This document shows positions 1 through 9,140 of a stretch of DNA of 46,572 nt, piece after piece. The notes below the pieces were generated by a model. It did not search any database. It saw only the letters and a list, made by a program, of their open reading frames with translations, and was not told the origin of the DNA. The position numbers were made by a program, and so were the translations under genes. Source of the DNA: Actinomycetota bacterium (GTDB lineage: Bacteria; Actinomycetota; Acidimicrobiia; Acidimicrobiales; Ilumatobacteraceae); the NCBI GenBank assembly GCA_009705865.1, contig WLSJ01000001.1, forward strand, positions 1-46,572, read 5' to 3'. Within the stretch, counting starts at the first letter, position 1. Every line of letters starts with the position of its first letter.

Positions 1-1
1 A

Positions 2-382
2 CATATCGGCGCCAGCATTATCGGCTTAGAACGTCGTCTTGAATCGATGTCATCGCTCGGAAAAGGTCGTTCGCTACACCCAGTACAACGTCAAAAACTC
101 GCCGCGCTGATTTCTCAAGGAACTGCGTATAAGGCAGTCGCCCAAACTCAAGGCCCTGTCGCATCAACTGCTTCGTCACTAATGAAACTGGGCATCACAG
201 AAATGATGTTTGAAATGTCAATGTTGCGAGGCGACATCAGTGGCGCAGATGCCATGCTCGAAGGCCCAGATGCTCTCGGCATGATGTCAGCACCAGGGGG
301 CCGCATTGCCGGCGGAACCAGCCAAGTACAACGCAACATTATTGGCGAACGACTTCTCGGACTACCGCGAGAACCAAAATGA
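2..382 (+). CDS. Acyl-CoA dehydrogenase, C-terminal part (truncated by window edge)
   Basis: Only the last ~126 residues are in the window; the frame is open from base 2, so the true start lies to the left. The end matches the C-terminal helical domain of acyl-CoA dehydrogenases: the block GGTSQVQRNIIGERLLGLPR is the conserved motif that contacts FAD and the neighbouring subunit. These flavoenzymes make the alpha-beta double bond in acyl-CoA thioesters, the first step of beta-oxidation. The stop overlaps the next start (ATGA at 379-382), so it is probably translated together with the downstream hydrolase. The exact substrate cannot be told from this piece. Confidence 0.88.
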   Translation, partial: HIGASIIGLERRLESMSSLGKGRSLHPVQRQKLAALISQGTAYKAVAQTQGPVASTASSLMKLGITEMMFEMSMLRGDISGADAMLEGPDALGMMSAPGGRIAGGTSQVQRNIIGERLLGLPREPK

Positions 383-1260
383 CACAACACATTGCGTGCC
401 ACGACGCGACCCTGATTCCATCTATTGACGGAACAACAATCGCTATTCATGATTTTGGTGGCGCCGGATCCCCTGTTCTTGTTTCCCATGCCACTGGTTT
501 CCACGCACATTGTTGGGAACCTCTCGCAGGCGCATTGACTGACCAGCATCACGTAGTCGGCCTTGACCACCGTGGGTACGGCGATGCAGAAACTATTGAT
601 CCTGCATCAATGACATGGAATCAATACGGGCTTGATGCATTAGCTGCTGCTCGCCATTTGTTTGCTCAACATAACGAACCGATCATTGGTATTGGACATT
701 CAATGGGTGGCGCATCACTATTGATGGCTGCACACAAGGAACCCGAACTATTCCGTGCATTGTTCGTGTTTGAACCAATTGTTTTCCCACCAGCGCCTCC
801 TGATGCGGCTGAACGCCCGAGCAGTCCGCTGCCTGCTGGCGCGCGCAAACGTCGCAGTCATTTCGATTCTTTTGATTCAGCAATTGAGAACTTTGCTGCA
901 AAGCCTCCGATGGCATCGTTTCACCCAATGGCACGGACCGCATACGTTCTTCACGGTTTCAAACCATCGCCAGAAGGTGGCATCGAATTGAAATGTCTTC
1001 CTGAACACGAAGCTCGCACTTATGAAACAGGCGGAGACAGTGATGCATGGATATCGCTTCCGGCTATTACGACTCCCGTGTGGGTTCTGTCAGGAGCACT
1101 TGCACCATTTCAGCCGTCAACATTTGCAGTAGCAGTTGCTGAGCAATTACCAATGAGCACGTTTGTGCGATGGGACGAACTCAGTCATTTTGGACCGCTA
1201 GAACAACCGCAGTTGTTGGCCAATTACATCTCGTCGGTGATCGCGACTTTTCCCTCATGA
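379..1260 (+). CDS. Alpha/beta hydrolase
   Basis: A 293-residue protein of the alpha/beta-hydrolase fold. The nucleophile elbow GHSMGG places the catalytic serine near residue 108; SHATGFHAHCW (residues 36-46) fits the oxyanion-hole region, and the His in ELSHFGPLEQP (near residue 270) is the likely catalytic histidine. Family members hydrolyse esters, lactones or thioesters; the substrate is not identifiable. It overlaps the upstream acyl-CoA dehydrogenase by 4 bp and the downstream PAP2 gene by 4 bp (ATGA), so the three are probably one transcript with coupled translation. That context suggests a role in lipid or acyl-ester turnover. No signal peptide is seen, so it is probably cytoplasmic. 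Confidence 0.85.
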   Translation: MTQHIACHDATLIPSIDGTTIAIHDFGGAGSPVLVSHATGFHAHCWEPLAGALTDQHHVVGLDHRGYGDAETIDPASMTWNQYGLDALAAARHLFAQHNEPIIGIGHSMGGASLLMAAHKEPELFRALFVFEPIVFPPAPPDAAERPSSPLPAGARKRRSHFDSFDSAIENFAAKPPMASFHPMARTAYVLHGFKPSPEGGIELKCLPEHEARTYETGGDSDAWISLPAITTPVWVLSGALAPFQPSTFAVAVAEQLPMSTFVRWDELSHFGPLEQPQLLANYISSVIATFPS

Positions 1261-1775
1261 GTTTCGACACCGTTGGCGACCGGATCTGTGAACCACTGCG
1301 TAATCACAAAATATCAAACACGCTCTTTGGTGTTGCGAGCACCGTGGGTGATTTCAGCATCATCTGGCACGTCATCGGATTTCTCTATGCGATTGGTTCC
1401 ATGCATCGACTACAACAAGCAGTTGCATTATCCATAGCTCTTGGTTGCGAAAGCATCATTGTTAATCAGGGAGTCAAGCGGCTTTTCAGACGTGAACGCC
1501 CCACGACGTCGGGTGATGATCGTTTTGATCTACGCACTCCGAGCACGTCCAGTTTCCCTAGTGGCCATGCGTCATCAGCCACCGTGGCTGCAATAATTCT
1601 TGTGACATTTACCGGAATGCCGTGGGCAATTTTGTGGGTTGCAATCGCAATCATCGTGGCGATGAGCCGCGTGGTGGTACGAATACACCACATGTCTGAC
1701 ATCGTGGGCGGCGTTATCACCGGCGCAGTGCTCGGAGCCATCATTGCTCCAATCATTTCTTCAATTATTGGCTAG
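1257..1775 (+). CDS. PAP2-family membrane phosphatase
   Basis: The ATG at 1257 was chosen because it overlaps the upstream stop as ATGA and gives a normal start (MSFDTVGDR); a longer frame from 1170 would run through the end of the hydrolase. The 172-residue protein has the three phosphatase signatures of the PAP2/acid-phosphatase superfamily: KRLFRRERP, PSGHASS and SRVVVRIHHMSDIVGG, with the catalytic His in the last block. Hydrophobic segments between them indicate a small multi-pass membrane protein. The family dephosphorylates phosphatidic acid, prenyl diphosphates or related lipids at the membrane. Neighbouring WS/DGAT acyltransferase makes a phosphatidate-phosphatase role (supplying diacylglycerol) attractive, but that is inference. 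Confidence 0.85.
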   Translation: MSFDTVGDRICEPLRNHKISNTLFGVASTVGDFSIIWHVIGFLYAIGSMHRLQQAVALSIALGCESIIVNQGVKRLFRRERPTTSGDDRFDLRTPSTSSFPSGHASSATVAAIILVTFTGMPWAILWVAIAIIVAMSRVVVRIHHMSDIVGGVITGAVLGAIIAPIISSIIG

Positions 1776-1787
1776 TAGGTTGAATCC

Positions 1788-3248
1788 ATGAGCGAGAAGC
1801 GAATGAGCGATACTGAGTCACTGATGTGGCGCCTTGAAAAGGACCCGTATCTGGCCTCCACCTTTGCCAACATCACCATTCTTGATCGTCCACCAAATAT
1901 GGATGCGTTATACGAACGCATGGAACGGACATCAATTCTTTTTCCACGCTTACGTCGCCGCGTTCTGCCAGCTCCTGGCAATTTCGGAAACCCAACGTGG
2001 GTTGATGATCCATCATTCGATATTCGATACCACGTACGAAACATTTCACTGTCAGAGCCCGGCGATATGCGCCAACTACTCGATCTCACCACTCTGCTCG
2101 TGGCTGATCCGTTTGACCGATCTCGCCCACTATGGCATTTCATTATTGTGAATGGTTTGCGCGGTGGACGCAGTGCACTTATTCAAAAACTTCATCACAC
2201 CGTGACTGATGGTCAAGGCGGAGTTGAACTTTCGCTTCTCTATCTCGACCTTCAACGCGATCCGGGCCCATTGCCGGCAATTGACCCTGAAGTTCTCAAT
2301 GCCGTACACAACGTGTCCGAACCAGACTCCACCGAAGCACTACGCGGCGCAATGACAGATTCACTTCGCCTACCACTTGCCGTATTGCGCCAGGTACGTG
2401 ATGTTGTTTCAGACCCATCACTGATTGGCTCTCTTGGCACATCAACCACGGCAACCATCAAGGGCTTGATGGCGCAGTTAAACGAAGTTGATTCTTCTCG
2501 ATCTCCTCTATGGACTTCACGGTCACTGCGTCGTCGATTAGAAACAACCAGAGTGTCGTACCACGACATGCGTGGTGCAGCCAAAGCACTCGGCGGAACC
2601 TTGAATACTTCGTTCATCACCGCAGTTGCTCATGCAGCTGGCAACTACCACCGCGAGATGGGTGCACCAGTCGAATCATTACGCGCTTCAATGGCCATCA
2701 GCACAAGAAATGAAAACAGCGGTAGCAATGCTTTTACGCTCGCACGCATGTTGGTACCAACTGGTGAGATGCCCATCGCCGAACGTTTCTCAGCTGTCAA
2801 CGAAATACTGATCAGCGCACGTTCCAATGCGTCTGCTTCATCGTTGGACGCAATAGCAGCGGTGTCGTCAGTGATTCCTACTTCTATTGTGACTCGCCTC
2901 GCACGGTCTCAAGCAGAAACCGTCGATTTTGCTACCTCAAACGTGCGCAGTGCAGGAGTACCGCTATTCATGGCTGGGTCACAGTTGCTGGAAAATTATC
3001 CGGTAGGACCACTTGGTGGAGTTGCGTTCAACGTGACACTGATGTCATATCTCGGAAGTCTTGACTGCGGAATCAATATTGACGAAGCAGCAATTGAAAG
3101 CCCAACATTGTTGCGCGAGTCTCTCTCGCAAGCATTTACAGAACTCTCTGCGCACGCGCCAGAACGCGATAGTGCGTCGCCTAGCCCAAAGGGCAACGAC
3201 AAAGCGTCAACTAAACGGCAGCGACGGTGGTGGCGACGCTCGCAGTGA
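1788..3248 (+). CDS. Wax ester synthase / diacylglycerol acyltransferase (WS/DGAT family)
   Basis: A 486-residue protein matching the bacterial WS/DGAT family in length and motifs. The acyltransferase active site HHxxxDG is present as HHTVTDG (residues 136-142) and the upstream RPLW block is conserved. The family transfers acyl groups from acyl-CoA to diacylglycerol or long-chain alcohols, making storage triacylglycerol or wax esters. The C-terminus is a basic, Ser-rich tail ending in RRWWRRSQ, possibly membrane-associating. An ATG five codons in (1803) is an alternative start. The preceding PAP2 gene ends 12 bp upstream. The last 38 bp overlap a small convergent reading frame. Confidence 0.9.
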   Translation: MSEKRMSDTESLMWRLEKDPYLASTFANITILDRPPNMDALYERMERTSILFPRLRRRVLPAPGNFGNPTWVDDPSFDIRYHVRNISLSEPGDMRQLLDLTTLLVADPFDRSRPLWHFIIVNGLRGGRSALIQKLHHTVTDGQGGVELSLLYLDLQRDPGPLPAIDPEVLNAVHNVSEPDSTEALRGAMTDSLRLPLAVLRQVRDVVSDPSLIGSLGTSTTATIKGLMAQLNEVDSSRSPLWTSRSLRRRLETTRVSYHDMRGAAKALGGTLNTSFITAVAHAAGNYHREMGAPVESLRASMAISTRNENSGSNAFTLARMLVPTGEMPIAERFSAVNEILISARSNASASSLDAIAAVSSVIPTSIVTRLARSQAETVDFATSNVRSAGVPLFMAGSQLLENYPVGPLGGVAFNVTLMSYLGSLDCGINIDEAAIESPTLLRESLSQAFTELSAHAPERDSASPSPKGNDKASTKRQRRWWRRSQ

Positions 3249-3381
3249 GCAAGCCACGAAGGTCGAGCAACAAGTCGCCCACTTCAACCGACGAGACCAA
3301 TTCACGTCGCAACATTTCTGCCAACGCTTTATCAATGACGGCAAGCGCCTCTGTGATCACTGTGTCGTGAGTGTCGATCAT
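3211..3381 (-). CDS. Small hypothetical protein (56 aa), convergent with WS/DGAT gene
   Basis: A 56-residue frame starting MIDTHDTVITEALAVIDKAL. The start was chosen because a strong Shine-Dalgarno sequence (GAGGAG, plus-strand 3389-3394) sits 7 nt upstream of the ATG; the same frame can be extended to an ATG at 3516 (101 aa), but that start has no clear ribosome site. The sequence looks helical and acidic, with alternating hydrophobic residues (ALAVIDKALAEMLRRELV), and could be a small adaptor or coiled-coil peptide. It overlaps the 3' end of the WS/DGAT gene on the other strand. No family is recognised. Confidence 0.5.
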   Translation of the reverse strand: MIDTHDTVITEALAVIDKALAEMLRRELVSSVEVGDLLLDLRGLLTASVATTVAAV

Positions 3382-3388
3382 TGTGGTG

Positions 3389-3394
3389 CTCCTC
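3389..3394 (-). promoter_or_regulatory. Ribosome binding site deciding the start of the 56-aa gene
   Basis: On the minus strand this reads GAGGAG and lies 7 nt before the ATG at 3381. It is one of the better Shine-Dalgarno matches in this window, where many genes start with weak or no site, and is the main evidence that the small frame is translated. Confidence 0.5.
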
Positions 3395-3527
3395 TCGGTA
3401 TCAAACGGAAATTCCGATTGCTCGGTTCCGCCCGATACCCCCATCGTACAGATGGGCTGACCCAACATGCGGACATCCGTGAATCTCTGGTACTTCGCCT
3501 CAGTGACGCGTGCCATAGGGTAAGGAC

Positions 3528-4346
3528 ATGAATCTTGAAGGTAAAACAACCGTAGTAACAGGCGCAGCCAATGGCATCGGCGCAGCCCTCTCGCGACGTT
3601 TCCACGCAGCAGGGGCCCGCGTGGTTCTTGCCGACCGTGACGCAGCAAATTTGAAGCTCGTCGAAAAAGAACTCAACGCAATTCGCCCTGACAGCGCATT
3701 CGCAGTTGTTGCTGATATCGGAACCGAAGCTGGAAACGTCGCCCTGATCGACGCAGCACGCGCCAAGTTTGGATTCATCGATTTGTTCTACGCAAATGCC
3801 GGCGTCGGCATGGGTACAGACCTTGAATCAACTGATGAAGAGACATGGAATACCGCCATGGACATCAACTTGCACTCACACCGTTGGGCAGCAAAACATT
3901 TGATGGGTGAATGGCTCGCAGCTGGCGAAGGATATTTTTGCAGCACTGCATCAGCTGCCGGATTGTTGTCTCAAATCGGAAGCGGCCCCTACAGCGTCAC
4001 CAAACATGGTGCAGTGGCATTCGCTGAATGGCTTTCCATTACGTACGGAGACCGTGGCGTGCGAGTTACAACCTTGTGCCCTCAAGGCGTCAACACAAAT
4101 ATGTTGAACCCACCTGATGCAGAAAAAGGCATCGGAAATACTGACGGCGGCAGTGCCGTAAAAGCATCTGGAGCAGTTCTTGAGCCATCAGAAGTTGCTG
4201 ACATCGTGTACAACACAATTGTTGCCGAGAAATTCTTAGTCATGCCTCACCCAGAAGTGCACACATACGAAAAGCGCAAGGTTGACGATCGTGACCGCTG
4301 GCTAGCAGGCATGCGACGCTTGCAAGCTCGCGTTGCTGGCGACTGA
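3528..4346 (+). CDS. Short-chain dehydrogenase/reductase (SDR)
   Basis: A 272-residue classical SDR with a Rossmann fold. Visible motifs are the cofactor loop TGAANGIG (residues 11-18), the NAG block (residues 90-92), and the catalytic Ser142, Tyr155 and Lys159 in YSVTK. Asp and Arg after the second strand (ADRD) leave NAD versus NADP preference uncertain. The family oxidises or reduces alcohols, ketones or sterol-like substrates in the cytoplasm. It lies just before a CrtC/AttH-like gene on the same strand with a short gap, so the two may share a transcript and a hydrophobic substrate. The specific substrate is unknown. Confidence 0.88.
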   Translation: MNLEGKTTVVTGAANGIGAALSRRFHAAGARVVLADRDAANLKLVEKELNAIRPDSAFAVVADIGTEAGNVALIDAARAKFGFIDLFYANAGVGMGTDLESTDEETWNTAMDINLHSHRWAAKHLMGEWLAAGEGYFCSTASAAGLLSQIGSGPYSVTKHGAVAFAEWLSITYGDRGVRVTTLCPQGVNTNMLNPPDAEKGIGNTDGGSAVKASGAVLEPSEVADIVYNTIVAEKFLVMPHPEVHTYEKRKVDDRDRWLAGMRRLQARVAGD

Positions 4347-4380
4347 TAACCCAGACAGTTTCGTGTTCTAGAGTTTGCGC

Positions 4381-5406
4381 ATGGCAATACGACTAGACCC
4401 CGCTGACGAATACATGCACGAACTCGGCCCAGAGTCGAACTTCAACGAAAGCATGTACATCAATTGTTTCGACCCTAAGACTCAAGTCGGTGGTTGGTTT
4501 CGCATGGGCAACCGCGCGAACGAGGGATACGCCGAAATGACCATTTGCATTTATTTGCCGAATGGTCGCGTTGGTTTTATGTTCAAGCGTCCAAATATTG
4601 ATAACAACGATGCACTTGATGCCGGCGGTCTGACATGGACCATGGTGAAGCCATTTGAAGAATTACGCATTGACTATGTCGGCAAAGTGGTGGTGCTTGA
4701 TAATCCACACGAGATGGCAGATCCTAAAACAGCTTTCGCGAATAATCCGTTTGTGGAATGCGAAGCTCACATCACATTTACTGGCCAAGGTAAGCCCAGC
4801 ATGTTTGGCGGTGAGCCTGATGTGCCACACGAAGCACCGGGCGAAGAGTTTGCTAAAGGCCACTACGAACAATTAGTCACGGCAACTGGATCCATTCGCG
4901 TCGGCGACGAAGAGTTTGCAATCAATGGCTTCGGATTACGCGATCACTCGTGGGGCCCACGCTTCTGGCAAGCACCGTGGTACTACCGCTGGCTCACTGC
5001 AAACTTCGGTGAGAACCTTGGCTTCATGGCGAGCCGCGTTGCAAAGAAAGATTCAGCTGGCTCACGCGGAGGGTTCGTGTGGGACAACGGCAAGATTCAC
5101 CTGTGTGACGACGTACAAATTTCTACTGTCACTGTTGGTGAAGATAACTACCACGACAAGGTCACAGGTGTCATTAAGTCATCGCGCTCAAACAAAGAGT
5201 GGAATTTTGAAGGCGAAGTCACCAGCCTTATTCCGCTACGTAACCGTCGCCAAGACCCCGATGGAAATTGGCTAATGACGCGTATTAGTGAAGGCATGAC
5301 CAAGTGGCGTATCACTTCTGGAGAACATGAAGGCGCAACAGGCTTCGGAATGTCTGAATATCTTGATCAAATCATCGACGATGCACCTGTAGGTATCGCC
5401 GAGTAG
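4381..5406 (+). CDS. CrtC/AttH-like lipocalin-fold protein of unknown function
   Basis: A ~341-residue protein that resembles the carotenoid-hydratase/AttH-like superfamily (DUF7064/7065-type proteins), based on the conserved DHSWGPRFW block near residues 186-194, aromatic-rich beta strands, and overall length. The ATG at 4381 is preferred; a TTG two codons earlier (4375) is possible. In characterised relatives this fold binds terpenoid or carotenoid lipids and adds water, but many actinobacterial members have no assigned role. The position directly after an SDR and near lipid genes suggests a hydrophobic substrate. No signal peptide is visible. The family assignment is from motif recall only and is moderate in certainty. 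Confidence 0.6.
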   Translation: MAIRLDPADEYMHELGPESNFNESMYINCFDPKTQVGGWFRMGNRANEGYAEMTICIYLPNGRVGFMFKRPNIDNNDALDAGGLTWTMVKPFEELRIDYVGKVVVLDNPHEMADPKTAFANNPFVECEAHITFTGQGKPSMFGGEPDVPHEAPGEEFAKGHYEQLVTATGSIRVGDEEFAINGFGLRDHSWGPRFWQAPWYYRWLTANFGENLGFMASRVAKKDSAGSRGGFVWDNGKIHLCDDVQISTVTVGEDNYHDKVTGVIKSSRSNKEWNFEGEVTSLIPLRNRRQDPDGNWLMTRISEGMTKWRITSGEHEGATGFGMSEYLDQIIDDAPVGIAE

Positions 5407-5455
5407 CGATTCGCTACCCTCAATCGTTGACACATTCACTGGGTACTGTGCGGAT

Positions 5456-8383
5456 ATGCGCATTCCCCGTTTAATACTCACTCTTCTTCTTGTTGGCACA
5501 CCCGTTGCCGCGGTGGTTGCCACATCGTCAGTTGCACTGGCAGATCCGTTTACGTATTCAAGTATTGACGTTGGCAACCAGGCTGTGTGTGCAGTCACAA
5601 CCGACGGAACAGGGCTTTGCTGGGGAAGCAATCGCGACCAATATCTCATCTCGACTTCTCACGATGATGTTGTTCCTACTCCCACGAAAATTTCACTACC
5701 AAATAACGATCGATTCGTCTCGCTTGACGGCGGTGCAAATCGCACATGGTGTGGGTTAGCAACATCGGGGAATGTGTACTGCTGGGGAGATCACCACATC
5801 GGAAGCTATTTCACTCCTACGTCTCGCACGCCAGTTGCCGTTGAATTCCCGCACGCAATGACAATTACCGAAGTCCACAGTGGTTACAGCAATGGTTGCG
5901 CACTAAACACTGACGGTGAACTGTGGTGTTGGGGAGACATTCTTGAATCAGGAAGTGGCGAAACCGAGCCCATGCGCACCCCTGTCAAAGTTGCTATTCC
6001 ACGTGGGGAGCGCGTCATAGATTTTGACAATGGCGGAGCTTCATGCGCCGTTACTGATCTCGGAAACATCTATTGCTGGGGTCATTCAAACGGCGCGGGT
6101 CAATTAGGCATCGGATACGTCAACAACTTTGCTTACGCAGTGTCCGTCACTCCCCTCAAAGTTCTTACACCTATTGGTGTTGCATTTGCATCTGTCACTA
6201 CTGGCCTTGAACATTCTTGTGCACTGTCCACAACAGGTAACGGGTATTGCTGGGGCGACAACTACGAAGGCCTCTTTGGAAACAACTCAATAGTCGATAG
6301 TCCGACCCCTACAGCAATGATCGTGCCAGACAATGAAAAACTTGCACTCATTACAACCGGTTGGTACCACACGTGCGTACTCACCATCTCTGGGAAAACA
6401 TGGTGCATGGGCCGAGGTGACTTCGGTGAACTAGGCACAGGCACATCACTTGGCGGCAAGACTTACCGCACTCCCCTTGTTCCTACAGGCACGCAGTTCA
6501 GCACCATCAGTGCAGCACTCGGCACTACCTGTGGCATCTCGCTCGACAACAAGGCGTGGTGTTGGGGTGGTCTGAATTGGGGTACCAGTGGAAACGGAAG
6601 CATTGTTGCTTCTCTTTCTCCCTCAGTCATTGCGGCCGTCGGCACGCCCACCGTGTCTCTTAGTGCTGCCACAAACATTGATGCAGAAGCAGCAACCATT
6701 CGCGGCACAGTGAATGCAAACGGCAATGCCACGCGCATGTCGGTGGAATTTTCCGTCTCCCCAACATTTACTACCTCACGCAACACATCCGTCTTTACCG
6801 TGTTACGCGATGGCAACTACACACCGGTTGCAATTCCTACCGACCTCAGTGGGCTCGAGCCGCGCACTACCTATTACGCACGCATGATTGCAACTAATAC
6901 TTTTGGTTCAACTGTCAGCAATGTCATTTCACTCACCACTCTTGGTACAGAACCAGAAGTCTCTGATCTGAATATCTCTGATATCACGGGCAACGAAGCA
7001 AGCGTCTCGGCCTCAGTCAACCCTGGCCGACTTTCAACATCATCAATTCTTGAATATTCACAAGACAAAACATTTGTCTCGGATGTCACTTCTGTGTCTC
7101 TCGTTTCTATCAGAGGGTCTGAAACCCAAACTTTGACTGCGTCGCTCTCCGGGCTTCATGCCCGCACCACGTATTACGTACGAGTGACCTCTACTAACCA
7201 GCTTGGCAGTACCCATTCACGAGTTGCCTCGTTTATAACCATCGGTGCCCTGCCGCAAGCGACACTCACTTCAGTAGCAAGTTCCCTTTCGTCGATAACA
7301 GCAACAGTCTCAGTTGATACTGGCCTGTTATCTGGATTTGTGCATCTGGAAGCTTCTCAGGACCCGAACTTCAAGGATTCAATCTCATCAAACGTCAGCA
7401 ACTTTGTTAGCGGCGGACCCACACAACATTCGCTCGCAATCACTGGTTTATCAAACCGCACTAATTACTTCATCAGAGCCATTGCAACGAACGAGCTCGG
7501 GTCATTCACCACCGAACCGCAGAGCGTGCGGACTGCCGGAGGAATCCCCTCAGTTTCGACAATTCACATTGTTCCCCAGATCGAATCAGCAACACTTGGA
7601 ACCACAATCGAGACCACAGGACTTGAGACATTTGTTGTTGCCAAAGTGTCTACCAATGTAGACATGTCCGAACCCACCGAACACTTCATGTATTCAGGAA
7701 CGGCTAGTGGTCACCAATCATTGACCGTCAAAGATCTACAACCCCGAGTGCTGTACTTTGTGCAGATCGTTGCCACTAACGCGGCTGGCACCACCAATTC
7801 AGAGGTCGCATCGTTCACGGCACTTTCCCCTGTCGGTGTGGTGATTAACGGAGATGATGAATCCACAACTTCACTATCCGTCACTTTGAACATCACGGTT
7901 CCGCACAACACGGCAGCCGTTCGCATTTCAAACTATGCCGACTATCGCAATGCGCGAGTGGTCAAGCCCACTGAATCACTGTCATGGCAATTACTGACAA
8001 TTGCCAAATCTCAAACAGAACGCACTGTCTGGTTGCAATTTATTTCAACATCTGGGGTCGTCACTACATATTTCGACACAATTGCCGTCTCCTTAGAAAC
8101 AAACCAAACTCCCCCGCCAGACACCACCGTTGTTGAATCACCGGTGGTGATCGCATCTCAACGTTCACCCATCCGCACCGCCACCGTGATCGCGCGTGGT
8201 ACTCGCGCAAATATCGTACGTATCCAAACCAAAATTGGTAAGAAAATCTCCTCGCGTACAACAGCAAAGAAGTCAGGGACTTTCACAGTCGCTTTTCCGA
8301 AAGGCATCACACGAATGCAAGTTCGTTTTGTCAATAAGTCTGGTGCAGTCTCACAATGGACCACTGTTTCATCACACAAGTAA
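5456..8383 (+). CDS. Large secreted RCC1-repeat and fibronectin type III protein
   Basis: A 975-residue protein with an N-terminal signal peptide (residues 1-30, ending near SSVALADP). Residues ~40-385 hold seven RCC1-like beta-propeller repeats, each with a paired-Cys pattern such as CAVTTDGTGLCWG, CGLATSGNVYCWG, CALNTDGELWCWG and CGISLDNKAWCWG. From ~395 to ~790 there are about four fibronectin type III-like domains with recurring endings of the type RTTYYARMIATNTFGS, then a fifth related region and a basic C-terminal beta domain. There is no LPxTG motif or C-terminal membrane helix, so it is probably released or wall-associated. It is likely an adhesin or extracellular binding protein; its ligand is unknown. 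It stands alone, with a convergent neighbour 9 bp downstream. Confidence 0.85.
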   Translation: MRIPRLILTLLLVGTPVAAVVATSSVALADPFTYSSIDVGNQAVCAVTTDGTGLCWGSNRDQYLISTSHDDVVPTPTKISLPNNDRFVSLDGGANRTWCGLATSGNVYCWGDHHIGSYFTPTSRTPVAVEFPHAMTITEVHSGYSNGCALNTDGELWCWGDILESGSGETEPMRTPVKVAIPRGERVIDFDNGGASCAVTDLGNIYCWGHSNGAGQLGIGYVNNFAYAVSVTPLKVLTPIGVAFASVTTGLEHSCALSTTGNGYCWGDNYEGLFGNNSIVDSPTPTAMIVPDNEKLALITTGWYHTCVLTISGKTWCMGRGDFGELGTGTSLGGKTYRTPLVPTGTQFSTISAALGTTCGISLDNKAWCWGGLNWGTSGNGSIVASLSPSVIAAVGTPTVSLSAATNIDAEAATIRGTVNANGNATRMSVEFSVSPTFTTSRNTSVFTVLRDGNYTPVAIPTDLSGLEPRTTYYARMIATNTFGSTVSNVISLTTLGTEPEVSDLNISDITGNEASVSASVNPGRLSTSSILEYSQDKTFVSDVTSVSLVSIRGSETQTLTASLSGLHARTTYYVRVTSTNQLGSTHSRVASFITIGALPQATLTSVASSLSSITATVSVDTGLLSGFVHLEASQDPNFKDSISSNVSNFVSGGPTQHSLAITGLSNRTNYFIRAIATNELGSFTTEPQSVRTAGGIPSVSTIHIVPQIESATLGTTIETTGLETFVVAKVSTNVDMSEPTEHFMYSGTASGHQSLTVKDLQPRVLYFVQIVATNAAGTTNSEVASFTALSPVGVVINGDDESTTSLSVTLNITVPHNTAAVRISNYADYRNARVVKPTESLSWQLLTIAKSQTERTVWLQFISTSGVVTTYFDTIAVSLETNQTPPPDTTVVESPVVIASQRSPIRTATVIARGTRANIVRIQTKIGKKISSRTTAKKSGTFTVAFPKGITRMQVRFVNKSGAVSQWTTVSSHK

Positions 8384-8392
8384 AACTTTGAG

Positions 8393-9124
8393 CTAGTTGT
8401 TTGCAGTGCGATTCAGGAATTGATGAGCAACGTCTGCATTACCAATGACTTCAAGTGACGACATAGGAATTCTGCGCCACAGTGCGAGCAAAAGATCTTG
8501 AGCAGTTCCTCGTAATGCACAGTCTCCCTTTGCATGTTCACGAGTCACAATGACTTCTGTTGTCTCTGTAGGCACAATTAGCCATTCACCATCAACGTCT
8601 GTGCAGTGAATGTGCACTGATCCGCTCAATACGTCTTCTTCTTCGCGGACATTGTGCACCGCCATTACATGTATGAACTCATCGATGCCATCACTTGCTA
8701 GGACGGAATCGATATGGGTTGTTTTGCCGGCCGCAGAATGTGCATCCCATGAATGAACTGCTGTCTCGTGAGCCATCCGCCGAATTACCCAGGCAACATC
8801 CTGGATGCCAGCCCATGTCCAGCATGAACGCGCAGGGTCAATAGACGATAAAACACTGATGAGCTCCTCGAGGCCCTTGCGGTATTCAGAGAGAAGATCT
8901 TTGTCGGCAGGCTTCGAACGCGGTACGTAATCATCGGGGTTCATCATGTGGCTTTCCACGATGAACTTCCATGAATAATGCACTTCGATCATGTGCCACA
9001 ACAGATCAGTTCCTACCCACGGTTCGCAGGAAGCAATGGGTGACGACATGGCAGTTGCTACAGAATCTGCAAATGCTACGCCTTCATGTCGCAATATTGC
9101 GAGGTAATCAGAAGACGTCAGCAT
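8393..9124 (-). CDS. Mycothiol-dependent maleylpyruvate isomerase-family protein
   Basis: A 243-residue protein of the DinB/MDMPI superfamily as found in actinobacteria. The N-terminal four-helix metal site is visible: His44 in LLWHMIEVH, and Glu120 and His124 in MAHETAVHSWDAH. The C-terminal half corresponds to the SCP2-like tail seen in these proteins. The best known member isomerises maleylpyruvate with mycothiol as cofactor; most others are uncharacterised thiol-transferase-like enzymes. It follows the LLM oxidoreductase by 16 bp on the same strand, so probably is the last gene of a NudC-LLM-MDMPI transcript. The presence of an Mca-type gene in the window supports mycothiol chemistry in this organism. 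Confidence 0.8.
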   Translation of the reverse strand: MLTSSDYLAILRHEGVAFADSVATAMSSPIASCEPWVGTDLLWHMIEVHYSWKFIVESHMMNPDDYVPRSKPADKDLLSEYRKGLEELISVLSSIDPARSCWTWAGIQDVAWVIRRMAHETAVHSWDAHSAAGKTTHIDSVLASDGIDEFIHVMAVHNVREEEDVLSGSVHIHCTDVDGEWLIVPTETTEVIVTREHAKGDCALRGTAQDLLLALWRRIPMSSLEVIGNADVAHQFLNRTANN

Positions 9125-9140
9125 GATCTATTGAACGCAA

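Noticed and set aside
148..570. Open frame on the minus strand opposite the acyl-CoA dehydrogenase and hydrolase
   Set aside because: The plus-strand genes carry clear family motifs; the antisense frame has no recognisable domain or ribosome site.
8158..8379. Antisense frames within the end of the RCC1-FnIII gene
   Set aside because: Low-complexity shadows of a clear coding region with no supporting motif.
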